Shown here piece after piece: positions 24,899 through 33,791 of a stretch of 46,844 nt of DNA (positions are counted from its first letter, which is position 1; every line of letters starts with the position of its first letter). The DNA lies in NCBI GenBank assembly GCA_021787845.1, contig JAJYLH010000046.1, positions 1 through 46,844 on the forward strand, given 5' to 3'. The translations under genes and the position numbers were made by a program. The notes under the pieces are model-generated. The model worked only from the letters and a program-made list of their open reading frames with translations, did no database searches and was not told the DNA's origin. This stretch comes from Myxococcales bacterium. GTDB lineage: Bacteria > Myxococcota > Myxococcia > Myxococcales > JAJYLH01.

Positions 24899-24977
24899 CC
24901 GCTCATCCCGAGCGTAGTCGAGGGACGAACGGCTCTCGCGGCGGCGCCCATCCCTCGACTGCGCTCGGGATGAGCGG
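24899..24977. repeat. Family B palindrome, copy 2, between gspE and gspF
   Basis: CCGCTCATCCCGAGCGTAGT on the left mirrors the right end TGCGCTCGGGATGAGCGG. The right part shows GCGCCCATCCCTCGACTGCG, as in copy 1 at 3921-4001. It could form a strong hairpin in the operon transcript. Confidence 0.8.
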
Positions 24978-25013
24978 GAAACACATTCGCGGCATCTCGG
25001 GGTCGCCGGTGTC

Positions 25014-26822
25014 TCACCCCATGTTCTCCTCGGTCACGCGCATCACCTCGTCGAGCGTGGTGATGCCCCAGGCCGCCTTCTTCACGCCGTCCTCGCGCAA
25101 CAGCCGCATCCTCTGTCCGCGCACCGCCTCCTTCTTGATGGTGCTGGAGTCCGTGTTCTTCAGAATCAACGCCCGCACGGCGTCGTCCACCAGCATGATT
25201 TCGTAGATGCCCGTCCGGCCGCGGTAGCCCGAAAAACTGCAATGTTCGCAGCCTTGGGGATTCGCGTCGAAGAACGTCCCTTGGTGCAGCCACTCCTCCA
25301 GCATCTCCGGCCGCACCTGCGCGCTCTCCAACTCGTCCCGCGTCACGCGGTGCGGCAAGCGACAGCTCGGACAGACGACGCGCACGAGCCGCTGCGCCAT
25401 CGCCGCCACCAGGCTCGATGCCACCAGGAACGGCTCGACGCCCATGTCGACGAGACGGGTAATCGACCCCGGCGCGTCGTTGGTGTGCACCGTCGAGAAG
25501 ACGAGGTGGCCGGTCAAGGACGCCTGAATCGCGATTTCCGCCGTCTCCAGGTCGCGGATTTCGCCGACCATGATCACGTCCGGGTCCTGGCGGAGGAAGC
25601 TGCGCAGCCCGTTCGCGAAGGTCAGCTCGATTTTCGGGTTGACCGGCGTCTGCGAGATGCCCCGGAGCTGGTACTCGACCGGGTCCTCGATGGTCATGAT
25701 GTTCAGGTCCGGCGTGTTGATCTTGTTCAGCGCCGCGTAGAGCGTCGTCGTCTTGCCGCTGCCGGTCGGGCCGGTGACCAGAATGATGCCGTGCGGCCGG
25801 TCGATGAGGCTCTGCATCACTTGGAGCTGCTGGTCGTCGAACCCGATGTCCTTCAGGTCGAGCAGCGTCGCGCTCTTGTCCATCAGACGCATCACGATAC
25901 GCTCGCCATGGACGGTCGGCGTCGTCGACAGACGGATGTCGATGTCGCGCCCGGCGATCTTGATGCGAATGCGTCCGTCCTGCGGGAGCCGCTTCTCCGC
26001 GATGTTCAACGAGCCCATCACCTTGATGCGGCTGATGATGGAATTCTGCGCGCGCTTGGGCGGGTTGATGACGTTCTTCAAGACGCCGTCCACCCGGTAG
26101 CGCACCGCCATGTCGCGCTCGTACGGCTCGATGTGGATGTCGCTCGCCCGCTCCTTCACCGCCCGGAACAACAGGCTGTTGACGAGCCGGATGATCGGCG
26201 CTTCGTCGGTGCCCTGCTCGAGGATGTCCTGCGCCTCTTCGACCTCATGGGTCAGGTCGGCCAGGTCCTCGGTGCCTTCGAGGTCGTCGACCAGCCGCTG
26301 GCTCTCGTTGGCCGCCCGGTCGTAGGCGCCGTTGATGGCGTCGAGCACCGCGGTCGGCGTCGCCAAGACCAGCGAGGTCGGCGCGCCGACCATGATCCGC
26401 GCGTGGTCGATGGCGCTCGTCTCCGAGGGGTCGGCGACCACGCACTGCACATGGCCGTCCGGCAGCAGCTTCACCGGAAGAATCTTGAACTGCTTGGCGA
26501 ACGCAATCGGCAGCCGTGCAATCAGCTCGCCGTCCACCTCGTCGACCGGGATGCGGGCCTTGAGCTCCAGGTCGAACTGCGCGGCGAGCGCGTGGTAGAG
26601 CTGGTCCTCGGTGATGTGCTTGCCGGCGAGCAGGATTTCGCCCAGCCGACCGCCCTTTTCGGCCTGGATGGCGAGCGCCTCGTCGATGGTCTCTGGCGAG
26701 AGCCCGGCGAGCAGCACCAGAATCTCCCCCAGCGGCCGCAGATGCATCGGCAGGTGGGCGCGCTCCTGCCCGGCGGAAGCGCTGGTGGGTTCCAGCATCG
26801 TCACGCTGCTGTCCAGGCTCAT
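25014..26822 (-). CDS. gspE: Type II secretion system ATPase E
   Basis: This 602-residue hexameric cytosolic ATPase powers pseudopilus assembly. Residues about 30-165 are the N1/N2 (MshEN-type) domains contacting GspL (LGEILLAGKHITEDQLYHAL). Walker A is GPTGSGKTTT at 351-360. The Asp box is MTIEDPVEYQL and the Walker B region VIMVGEIRDLETAEIA. The His box is STVHTNDAPGSITRL. A four-Cys zinc site is formed by CPSC and CEHC. The C terminus ends in LDEVMRVTEENMG. ATG 26822 has GGGAGG 5 nt upstream. Confidence 0.97.
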   Translation of the reverse strand: MSLDSSVTMLEPTSASAGQERAHLPMHLRPLGEILVLLAGLSPETIDEALAIQAEKGGRLGEILLAGKHITEDQLYHALAAQFDLELKARIPVDEVDGELIARLPIAFAKQFKILPVKLLPDGHVQCVVADPSETSAIDHARIMVGAPTSLVLATPTAVLDAINGAYDRAANESQRLVDDLEGTEDLADLTHEVEEAQDILEQGTDEAPIIRLVNSLLFRAVKERASDIHIEPYERDMAVRYRVDGVLKNVINPPKRAQNSIISRIKVMGSLNIAEKRLPQDGRIRIKIAGRDIDIRLSTTPTVHGERIVMRLMDKSATLLDLKDIGFDDQQLQVMQSLIDRPHGIILVTGPTGSGKTTTLYAALNKINTPDLNIMTIEDPVEYQLRGISQTPVNPKIELTFANGLRSFLRQDPDVIMVGEIRDLETAEIAIQASLTGHLVFSTVHTNDAPGSITRLVDMGVEPFLVASSLVAAMAQRLVRVVCPSCRLPHRVTRDELESAQVRPEMLEEWLHQGTFFDANPQGCEHCSFSGYRGRTGIYEIMLVDDAVRALILKNTDSSTIKKEAVRGQRMRLLREDGVKKAAWGITTLDEVMRVTEENMG

Positions 26823-26970
26823 CCTCGCCTCCCTCGGCCCGGCACCGTCCGTTCGGGACGGGACCGCCGGCCGCGAGCGGTCCGTCCCTGCTCATCCCGT
26901 GCCCAGCCGAAGGGCTCGGGGCGAGCGGTGCCAGTAGCGATCAATCGCCCAGGCGATCCCACGATTCCCT

Positions 26971-29463
26971 CTAGCCGCCCGGCGGAGCCGTCGGCGGGCT
27001 GGTCGGAGCCGGCACAGGCGCGGGCGGCGTCGGCTGCTGGCTCTGGTTCAAGCTCTTGGGAGTGATCACCTGCTCGTTCGGCGTCCCGGGACCACCGTTT
27101 TCCGCCTTCTGCAGCTCCTCGTGGACGTCCTCGTGCAGAATCGCGAGCGGGCCCTTCTTGCGCGCGTAGTCCACGGTCACCCGATACTGCTCGGTGTTCC
27201 CGAAGTAGCGCGCGACGAACTCCTCGCGCTCCTTCATCTTGCGCTCGAAGATGCGCCGGAAGTCCTCCGGCCCGCGAATGATGTACGGCGTCAGGAAGAC
27301 GAGCAGGTTCGTCCGCTCCCGGGTGACATCCGTGTTGCGAAAGAGCATCCCGATCAGCGGGAGCGACCCGAGAATCGGCACCTTCTCCTCGCCGCGGGTC
27401 ACCCGGTCCTGAATCAGCCCGCCGATGACCACCGTCGATTGATCCTTGGCGACCACCGTCGTCTTGATCGCGCGCTTGGAGGTGGTCGGGCCCCGCTGCG
27501 GGTCGACGCTCGCGATTTCTTCGTTGGAAAGGTCGATCTTCAGCTTGACGTAGTCGCTCTGGTTGATCTGCGGCTTGATCTTCAGCTTCAGCTCCACCGG
27601 CTGCCGCTGAATCGGAACGATGCCGCCGTAGCCGTAGCCCCCGAGGCCGAAGCTGCCGAGGCTGCTCAAAAGACTCGTCGCCGCGGTCGAGTTGGTGAGG
27701 CTGCTCGTTCCCATGGTCCCCAGGTTCGCCAGGCTGGACAAGCTCCCGCTTCCGTAGCTGTTCGTGACCGCCGTCTGGAACGGCACGCTCTCGCCCACCT
27801 CGATGTCCGCGTCCTGGTTGTCGCTCGTCAGGATGTCCGGCGTCGAGAGGACGTTCACGTCGGAGTTGTTCTGCAAGGCGTTCAGGATGACCCCGAAGCT
27901 CGGCAGCGTGATGTCCACTCCGTTCACGTTGATCGGCGGCCCCTGGATGCCCGCGAGAAAGCCGGACATCGAGGCGAGCCCCGCCAGATTCAACGACGCC
28001 GCCGGGCTCGACACCTCGCTGCCGACGATGAGTGGGGCGGTACCGCTGTTGGTTCCCGGCAGCTTCACGTTGGTGAAGGCATAGCCGGAGTGGAAGTCGA
28101 GTCCGGCGGTGTTCTCGTCGTGCAGCCGCACCTCCATGATCACCGTTTCGATGAAGACCTGGCGGCGCGGCACGTCCAGCTCCTGGATGACATGGACGAG
28201 GTTGCGGTAGTCCGAGGGCGACGCGATGACCAAGAGCGAGTTCGTCGCCTTGTCGGCGGTGACCTTGATCTTGCCGGTCAGCATCCCGGTCGCCGCCGCT
28301 TGTTGCTGGACGGCCACCGGTAGGCCGTTGCGGCGCTGCTGGTTGCCGGTGATGCCTTGAGCGATGCCGTTGAGCGTGCTCGCGAGCTCCTTCGCGTCCG
28401 CATTCTCCAAATAGTAGACGTGGATTTGACCGGTCGCGGTGGGCACGTCGAGCTGGGCGACCAGTGCCTTGATCCGGTCGAACGTCCGCCCGCCGGCGAT
28501 GATGATGAGCTTGTTCGTCCGCTCGTCCGCGATGATCTTGCTCACCTCCGCCGCCGACTCCGGCTGGGCGTTGGCGGCCACGGGCGGGTGGTACATCGGC
28601 TGACCCACTCGCCGCTGAGCCATCGGGACGAACGTCGGATGGTAGCCCCCCGGCTGCCCTGCCGCCCCCTGGGGCTGGAAAATCTGAAGCAGGGTCTGCG
28701 CGAGCTGCTGCGCGTTCGCGTGCTCGACCTGGAGGACGTTGATTTCGTTCGCGCTTCCCGGCTGGTCGATGGCGTCGATGATGTGCTGGACCCGGACCAC
28801 GTTCTCCGCGTCGTCGGAGATGATGAGCACGTCCGGCGGATAGGTGACGATGTTTCCGGTCCGGGTCGTGAATTGCTGGACTACGTTGCGAATCTGGTCC
28901 GCCTGCGTGTACTTCAAGCGCACGAGCTTGGTGACGAGCTGCTCGTTGAGCGGAATGGTCCCGCCGCCGTCGAGAAACGTCGGCACCGGCGACCGCGAGG
29001 CGTCCCGCTTCGGAACCACCTTCAAGAACTTGCCGGTCGGCGTCAGGGTCAGGTCGTTCACCTCCAGCGCGGCGAGGAACGCGTCGTAGGCCTCGTCGGC
29101 GGTGACGTCCTTCGGCCCGATGATGGTGATGCGGCCCCGGACGTTCTCCGGCAGGATGAAGTTCTTGTCGGTCCACTGCGCGATGTACTTGATCACCTCC
29201 AACAGGTCGACCTTGTCGAAGTCCATGTGGAACCGGGCGTTCTTGCGCTCGGCGGCGGTCAGGGTCCGCGCGTGGTCGGGGCCGATCACCTGGCCGTGCC
29301 CGCCCGGAGCGGGCCTGACGATGGCGTGGGCCGGCGCCCGGTGCGGCAGGCGGTGAACGTGCGGAACCATCGGGCGCGGCGGCAAGGCGCCGGCCGGGCC
29401 GCCTAACGAAAGCGCGAGGAGGAGCACCAGAGCGGCGCGGGAGAGGGAGCGGGACACGTGCAT
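26971..29463 (-). CDS. gspD: Type II secretion system secretin D
   Basis: GspD forms the outer-membrane gate. The 830-residue precursor has a signal peptide (AALVLLLALSLGGPAGA), then an unusual His/Pro-rich spacer (HVHRLPHRAPAHA), the N0 domain (MDFDKVDLLEVIKYIAQWTD), and N1-N3 repeats (e.g. TNKLIIIAGGRTFDRIKALV). The secretin core contains VPRRQVFIETVIMEVRL and the signature VPILGSLPLIGMLFR. After residue about 770 comes a Pro-rich tail (PTPPAPVPAPTSPPTAPPGG). The start at ATG 29463 has AAGGA 11 nt upstream; an open frame continues further upstream but without signal peptide logic. Confidence 0.95.
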   Translation of the reverse strand: MHVSRSLSRAALVLLLALSLGGPAGALPPRPMVPHVHRLPHRAPAHAIVRPAPGGHGQVIGPDHARTLTAAERKNARFHMDFDKVDLLEVIKYIAQWTDKNFILPENVRGRITIIGPKDVTADEAYDAFLAALEVNDLTLTPTGKFLKVVPKRDASRSPVPTFLDGGGTIPLNEQLVTKLVRLKYTQADQIRNVVQQFTTRTGNIVTYPPDVLIISDDAENVVRVQHIIDAIDQPGSANEINVLQVEHANAQQLAQTLLQIFQPQGAAGQPGGYHPTFVPMAQRRVGQPMYHPPVAANAQPESAAEVSKIIADERTNKLIIIAGGRTFDRIKALVAQLDVPTATGQIHVYYLENADAKELASTLNGIAQGITGNQQRRNGLPVAVQQQAAATGMLTGKIKVTADKATNSLLVIASPSDYRNLVHVIQELDVPRRQVFIETVIMEVRLHDENTAGLDFHSGYAFTNVKLPGTNSGTAPLIVGSEVSSPAASLNLAGLASMSGFLAGIQGPPINVNGVDITLPSFGVILNALQNNSDVNVLSTPDILTSDNQDADIEVGESVPFQTAVTNSYGSGSLSSLANLGTMGTSSLTNSTAATSLLSSLGSFGLGGYGYGGIVPIQRQPVELKLKIKPQINQSDYVKLKIDLSNEEIASVDPQRGPTTSKRAIKTTVVAKDQSTVVIGGLIQDRVTRGEEKVPILGSLPLIGMLFRNTDVTRERTNLLVFLTPYIIRGPEDFRRIFERKMKEREEFVARYFGNTEQYRVTVDYARKKGPLAILHEDVHEELQKAENGGPGTPNEQVITPKSLNQSQQPTPPAPVPAPTSPPTAPPGG

Positions 29464-29564
29464 CGTCTTCGGTATCCTTGGTGGGCTAAGAGCGTTCGCC
29501 CATGGCAGAAGCGCCGCCGGCGACAGGGAGCGGTCTGGAAACCCGCGCGGGCGCCTTTGAGGGT

Positions 29565-30530
29565 TCAGCGAATCGAGTAGTGGTACGTCAGCGTCTCCCC
29601 GTGCCGGTCGACCTGGAGGTCCACGTTCTGCGCGTCCTTCAGCCGCTGGTAGATCTCCAGCGCCTTGTCCGGCGAGTTGATGTCGTAGCCGTTGATGCGG
29701 GTGATCACGTCGCCGTTCTCGATGCCGATGGCGCTGTAGATGGAACCCGGCTGGATGCTGAAGAGCTTGAACCCGTTGGCGACCCCGTTCTGGAACGACG
29801 GGACGATCCGCGCCTGGGTCGCCACCTGGTTCAGGTTCCCCAGGGTCGCGTTGAGCCGGCCGCGGGTGATGTCGTAGCTCGTCCCGCCCAGGTGCGTCAC
29901 CCCCGAGAGCGGCGCGTTCGACGCGTAGGCATTTCCGACCATCGGGTTGTAGGGCAAGGGCGAGGTGCCGAGGCTCGCGATCCCGACGTTGGCGGCGCCG
30001 CTTCCGGGCACGCTGTCGATGTACTCCAGCCGGTGGGTGTCGTTGTTGACGATGACCACCCGCTGCGGCTCGCGCTGGATGTCGTAGACGACCGCGTTCT
30101 TCACCGGGTCGCCGATGAAGTAGTAGCTCGTCGACTGCTTGTCGAGGTCGGTGATCAGCGCCATCGACCACTTCTCTTCGTTCGCCACCATCGTCGCGAG
30201 AAGCTGCAGGCGCAGGTTCGACTTGACCGGCGCGCAGGTGTAGCAGACCCGGGTGTCCTTGGGCGCGTTCTGGGCGGCCGCGGCCAGCGGGTCGGCCGGC
30301 GGCGGCGGCGGGTCGATGCCGAAGAGGTGCCCGAACTTCGTCTCGTCGACCTGGGCCGGCACCGGCGGCGGCACCCACGCGCCCCGCGGCGGGCCCGCCA
30401 GCCCGAGGTCCGGCGCCGGCGAGAGCGCGCTCGCGACGAAGCTGTTCGCGGTGCGCGCGACCAGGGTCGAGGACAGGGCGAGGAACACCAGCCACACCGC
30501 CCAGAAGTGCCGTCTGAAGAGAAGCTCCAT
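29565..30530 (-). CDS. gspC: Type II secretion system protein C (HR and PDZ domains)
   Basis: GspC links the platform to the secretin. This 321-residue protein has one N-terminal membrane helix (HFWAVWLVFLALSSTLVA, residues 8-25) and a Pro-rich linker (PPPPPADPLAAAA). The homology region LQLLATMVANEEKWSMALIT … YFIGDPVKNAVVYDI contacts the secretin, and a C-terminal PDZ domain follows (SIQPGSIYSAIGIENGDVIT). Two cysteines (VCYTCAP) precede the homology region and could pair. ATG 30530 is chosen so that the protein begins at the short basic stub before the helix; an upstream ATG at 30593 is unlikely. It is the first gene of the operon, so the operon promoter should be in 30531-30904. Confidence 0.92.
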   Translation of the reverse strand: MELLFRRHFWAVWLVFLALSSTLVARTANSFVASALSPAPDLGLAGPPRGAWVPPPVPAQVDETKFGHLFGIDPPPPPADPLAAAAQNAPKDTRVCYTCAPVKSNLRLQLLATMVANEEKWSMALITDLDKQSTSYYFIGDPVKNAVVYDIQREPQRVVIVNNDTHRLEYIDSVPGSGAANVGIASLGTSPLPYNPMVGNAYASNAPLSGVTHLGGTSYDITRGRLNATLGNLNQVATQARIVPSFQNGVANGFKLFSIQPGSIYSAIGIENGDVITRINGYDINSPDKALEIYQRLKDAQNVDLQVDRHGETLTYHYSIR

Positions 30531-30705
30531 CCGTCCGCCCGTCTCCGCCCCGCAGATGAGCAAGCCACGTGCCACCTTCGCCGGCTGCACCACCGACCGG
30601 GGGTAACGACCAGCCGGCCGGAGAGATTCTCGGAATCCGCGGACTCGGCTGGCGGGTCGGGGGGCGCGCGGGCAACGGCTCGGGCCGGGGTGCGGCTTTC
30701 GCGAG

Positions 30706-30758
30706 TGCCAATGTGGCAGGCTGGCCGGCGGAGACCCGTGTGCCTTGCCAAGTTGGCA
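30706..30758. promoter_or_regulatory. Two TGCCA-N3-TGGCA palindromes upstream of the T2SS operon
   Basis: TGCCAATGTGGCA (30706-30718) and TGCCAAGTTGGCA (30746-30758) are palindromic sites with identical half-sites. Their centres are 40 bp apart, close to four helical turns, which would place them on the same DNA face. They lie 176 and 216 bp upstream of the gspC start. The arrangement resembles paired operators for a dimeric regulator. The remainder of 30531-30904 holds a 9-bp array but no gene. Confidence 0.45.
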
Positions 30759-30812
30759 GCCGCACGGGCGGAACGGCTGCGCCCCTCCGCGTCCGGCCCG
30801 TCCCGCATGTCC

Positions 30813-30839
30813 GATCGGTCCGATCCGACCGATCGGTCC
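30813..30839. repeat. 9-bp palindromic array, locus 5
   Basis: Three units: GATCGGTCC, GATCCGACC, GATCGGTCC, between the amidase gene and the T2SS operon. Confidence 0.8.
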
Positions 30840-30904
30840 GAGAGCGGGTCCGAGCGCGCGTGCTGCTCGCGCTAGCCGGCAGCGCTTCGGCTAAAAAGTA
30901 GCGC

Positions 30905-31726
30905 TCACGTCAGGCGTCGATGGGCGAGCGCCGGGAGCATCGTCCGGTAATGCTCGACCACCGCGGGCTCGATCCGCGCGAGGACGAAGGTGTCAGGCGC
31001 CTGGCCACCGTCGGCAAGGACCTCGCCCCAGGGGTCGACGACGAGCGCGTGGCCGTAGCTCTGCCGGCCAGGAAAGTGTTCGCCGACCTGCGCCGGCGCG
31101 AGGACGTAGGCCAGGTTCTCGACAGCACGGGCGCGCAACAGCAGCTCCCAGTGCGCCTGCCCCGTCGGCACCGTGAACGCGCTCGGCACCGCGAGCATCG
31201 TCGCCCCCTGGGCGGCCAGCCGCCGGTAGAGCTCGGGAAACCTCAGGTCGTAGCAGACCGAGAGGCCGAGCATCCCGAACGACGTCGCGGCGGCCACCAC
31301 CTCGTCGCCCGGCTCGACGGCAGCGCTCTCCCGGTACGACGCGCCATCCGGGGTCTCCACGTCGAAGAGGTGGAGCTTGCGGTAGACGGCAGCGATGCCG
31401 CCCCGTGGATCCACCAGCACCGAGGTGTTGCGGATCCGCTCTTTGGTAGCGCTTCTCTCCCCGAACGAGCCGATCAGAATCCACCGCGAGAGCGCGCGAG
31501 CCTTCTCGCGCACCGTGGAGACGAACGTGCCGTCGAGGGATTCCGCGCCGGCGAGCCGCTCCTCCCGCGGCGCGATCTGGTCCGTGTTCTCCGGCGTCAG
31601 AATCAGGTCCGCGCCCGCCGCCGCGGCCTCGTCCAGGCAGGACAAGAGCCGCTCCCGGTTCGCTGAGCGGTCGGGCGTCGAGCGAAGCTGGAGCACCGCG
31701 GCCGTGAAGGGCGGGAGAGTCGTCAT
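30905..31726 (-). CDS. Nitrilase-superfamily carbon-nitrogen hydrolase (Nit1/Nit2 amidase type)
   Basis: This 273-residue cytosolic amidase carries the superfamily triad: Glu46 (LTPEN), Lys117 (VYRKLHLFD) and Cys158 ([16 protein letters not shown]). The [12 protein letters not shown] and [11 protein letters not shown] signatures point to the Nit1/Nit2 branch, which hydrolyses deaminated glutathione or omega-amides such as alpha-ketoglutaramate. Length is normal. The gene is divergent from the nucleotidyltransferase gene over a 297-bp gap with a 9-bp array. The exact substrate cannot be set from the sequence. Confidence 0.93.
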   Translation of the reverse strand: MTTLPPFTAAVLQLRSTPDRSANRERLLSCLDEAAAAGADLILTPENTDQIAPREERLAGAESLDGTFVSTVREKARALSRWILIGSFGERSATKERIRNTSVLVDPRGGIAAVYRKLHLFDVETPDGASYRESAAVEPGDEVVAAATSFGMLGLSVCYDLRFPELYRRLAAQGATMLAVPSAFTVPTGQAHWELLLRARAVENLAYVLAPAQVGEHFPGRQSYGHALVVDPWGEVLADGGQAPDTFVLARIEPAVVEHYRTMLPALAHRRLT

Positions 31727-31834
31727 GGCACCCGGTTCTTAACCCGGATCGCCGATGGCGCGCCTGCCTGGCTTCAGCGCAGTGCGCCCAACGATCCGCG
31801 GCCCGAAGAGCGAACGTCGCCGGCGCAGAGGGAC

Positions 31835-31879
31835 CATCGGACCGGTCGGTCGGATCGGTCCGATCGGTCGGATCGGTCC
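31835..31879. repeat. 9-bp palindromic array, locus 6
   Basis: Five units (CATCGGACC, GGTCGGTCG, GATCGGTCC, GATCGGTCG, GATCGGTCC) in the shared upstream region of two divergent genes, so it may affect both promoters. Confidence 0.8.
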
Positions 31880-32023
31880 GAGTCCGGCAGGCTGGCGGCT
31901 TCATCGGGCGGATGAGCCCTGCAGCGCTGCCAAGCGGTTTCCCTGGCGAATCCCGTGCCCGCCGGCACCGCTTCTCCCAGCCGGCGTGCGAACGGAGCGA
32001 GACCGGTCTAGTCTCGCGCTGGG

Positions 32024-33436
32024 ATGAACCCCCAACCGACCAGGCGAGACCTCGAAACGCGCCTCGCCGGTGCGGCCGACCAGGTCCCGCCGGCGGTGCA
32101 GGGCGTCCTCGCGCGGCTCGCCCAGGCGGGGCACGAAGCCTTCCTCGCCGGCGGCTGCGTGCGCGACATCCTCCTTCGCCGGGTAGCCGACGACTTCGAC
32201 GTCGCGACGAGCGCCCGTCCCGACGAGGTGTTGCGACTCTTCGAGCACGTGGTGCCGACCGGCATCCAGCACGGCACGGTCACCGTCATCCTCGGACGAG
32301 AGCCGCACGAGAAGGTCGAGATCACCACCTTCCGCGGCGAGGGCGAGTACCTCGACGGCCGCCGGCCGGAGTCGGTGCGCTTCCTGCGCGACATCGAGGA
32401 GGATCTCGCCCGGCGCGACTTCACCATCAACGCCATCGCCTGGAACCCGCTCTCGGGCGACGTGCGCGACCCGTTCGGCGGCATCGGCGCCATCGCCCGG
32501 CGGTCGATTCGCGCCGTCGGCACCCCCCAGGAGCGCTTTCGGGAGGACGGCCTGCGCCCCTTGCGCGCGGTGCGGTTCGCGTCCGTGCTCGGCTTCGGCA
32601 TCGAGGAGGCGACCCGGCAGGCCATCGGCGAGACGCTGGAGGTCTTTCGCAAAGTGGCGCTGGAGCGCGTCCGCGTCGAGCTGGTGAAGCTGCTCTTGGG
32701 CTCGGCGCGGCCGTCGCGGGGCCTGAACCTGTGCGCCGACACCGGGCTGCTCGGCGCCTTCGCTCCCGAGCTCCTGGAGGGCCGCGGGCTGGCGCAGAAC
32801 CGCTATCACCGCTGGGATGTCTGGGACCACACGATGCACGTCGTCGATCGCTCGGCCCCGCGGCTCGTGGTCCGGCTGGCGGCGCTCTTCCACGACGTCG
32901 GCAAGCCGCGGGTCGCCGAGGTCGGCCCCGCCGGCGAGCCGACGTTCTATTCGCACGAGGTCGTCGGCGCGGTTCTCGCCGAGCAGATCCTGGAGCGGCT
33001 GCGCTTCCCCCGCCGGACCATCGACCAGGTCGCGCGCCAGGTACGCGAGCACAACTGGCACTACACGCTCGAGTGGAACGACGGCGCGGTGCGGCGCCAC
33101 CTGGAGCGGGTCGGGGTGGACGCCCTCGACGACTTCTTCGCCCTGCGCGAGGCGGACATCGTCGGGCGCGGCCGGCAGGTGCAGGCGGGCTTGAAGAACC
33201 TCGCCGAGCTCAAGGCTCGCTTCCTCGCCGAGGTCGAGAAGGAGAGCGCGCTCGAGATTTCGGACCTCGCCGTCGGCGGCCGGGAGGTGATGGAGGCATT
33301 GGGGCAGGGGCCCGGCCCCGCGGTCGGCGAGACGCTGCGGGCGCTCTTGCAGCACGTGCTCGACCACCCGGAGGACAATTCGCGCGACAAGCTGCTCGCG
33401 CTCGTCGGGGAGCGAAAGCGTTCAAGCCCCTCGTGA
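32024..33436 (+). CDS. tRNA nucleotidyltransferase (CCA-adding type) with HD domain
   Basis: Class II nucleotidyltransferases of this type add or repair the 3'-CCA of tRNA (or add As, in poly(A) polymerase I relatives). Residues 43-48 (GGCVRD) and the catalytic pair DDFDVAT (56-62) are in place. RRDFTINAIA and ERFREDGLRPLRAVRFA are the ATP/CTP template and neck motifs. The C-terminal HD domain is intact (ALFHDVGKPR, YSHEVVGA). At 470 residues it is slightly long, with the HD part usual for bacterial CCA enzymes. The ribosome site before ATG 32024 is weak (CTGGG). Separation of CCA-adding from poly(A) activity is not possible by eye, so no symbol is given. Confidence 0.9.
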   Translation: MNPQPTRRDLETRLAGAADQVPPAVQGVLARLAQAGHEAFLAGGCVRDILLRRVADDFDVATSARPDEVLRLFEHVVPTGIQHGTVTVILGREPHEKVEITTFRGEGEYLDGRRPESVRFLRDIEEDLARRDFTINAIAWNPLSGDVRDPFGGIGAIARRSIRAVGTPQERFREDGLRPLRAVRFASVLGFGIEEATRQAIGETLEVFRKVALERVRVELVKLLLGSARPSRGLNLCADTGLLGAFAPELLEGRGLAQNRYHRWDVWDHTMHVVDRSAPRLVVRLAALFHDVGKPRVAEVGPAGEPTFYSHEVVGAVLAEQILERLRFPRRTIDQVARQVREHNWHYTLEWNDGAVRRHLERVGVDALDDFFALREADIVGRGRQVQAGLKNLAELKARFLAEVEKESALEISDLAVGGREVMEALGQGPGPAVGETLRALLQHVLDHPEDNSRDKLLALVGERKRSSPS

Positions 33437-33505
33437 GCGCCGGCAGCCGGCGATCGACTCTGGCCAACGGGGCTGTCGCTTTCGTTCACGACGGCGGTCT
33501 TGTCC

Positions 33506-33534
33506 GAGCACCTGCACATGTCGGTGGTGGCGGG
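33506..33534. repeat. 29-bp repeat, inverted relative to 41387-41415
   Basis: GAGCACCTGCACATGTCGGT-GGTGGCGGG is the reverse complement of 41387-41415 at 27 of 29 positions. It lies in the 355-bp gap 33437-33791 before the histidine kinase. The same gap carries two direct copies of CCAGAAATGCASAT (near 33545 and 33623) about 78 bp apart. No gene is visible here. Confidence 0.6.
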
Positions 33535-33791
33535 CCGCTCGCCGCCAGAAATGCACATTAGTCCTTGTCTCACGGGGCAGTGGCCCGCGACCCCCGAGCC
33601 AGCGAGTCGCCGGTGGGGTCAACCAGAAATGCAGATCGCCCTGGAATTGCGGCATCAGTGCCACGCGCGGGCGCTTGTCAGGCACGCGGCTGCCGACGTA
33701 TGAGCCGCAGGTGGTCACCCTGCGAGCAATCGGGCGGCGAATTCTTCCGAGCGACGCGCCGATGCCGGGCGGGCGCGACACGCGCGGGCGC

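Noticed and set aside
30695-30711. Sigma-54 promoter on the minus strand upstream of gspC (TTGGCAC…AAAGC)
   Set aside because: The GG and GC elements are separated by 11 nt instead of the required 10, and the -12 element is not TTGC.
33545-33640. Remnant insertion sequence end marked by two CCAGAAATGCASAT copies
   Set aside because: Only two short direct repeats are visible, with no inverted repeat or transposase fragment, so I kept it as a note within the gap description.
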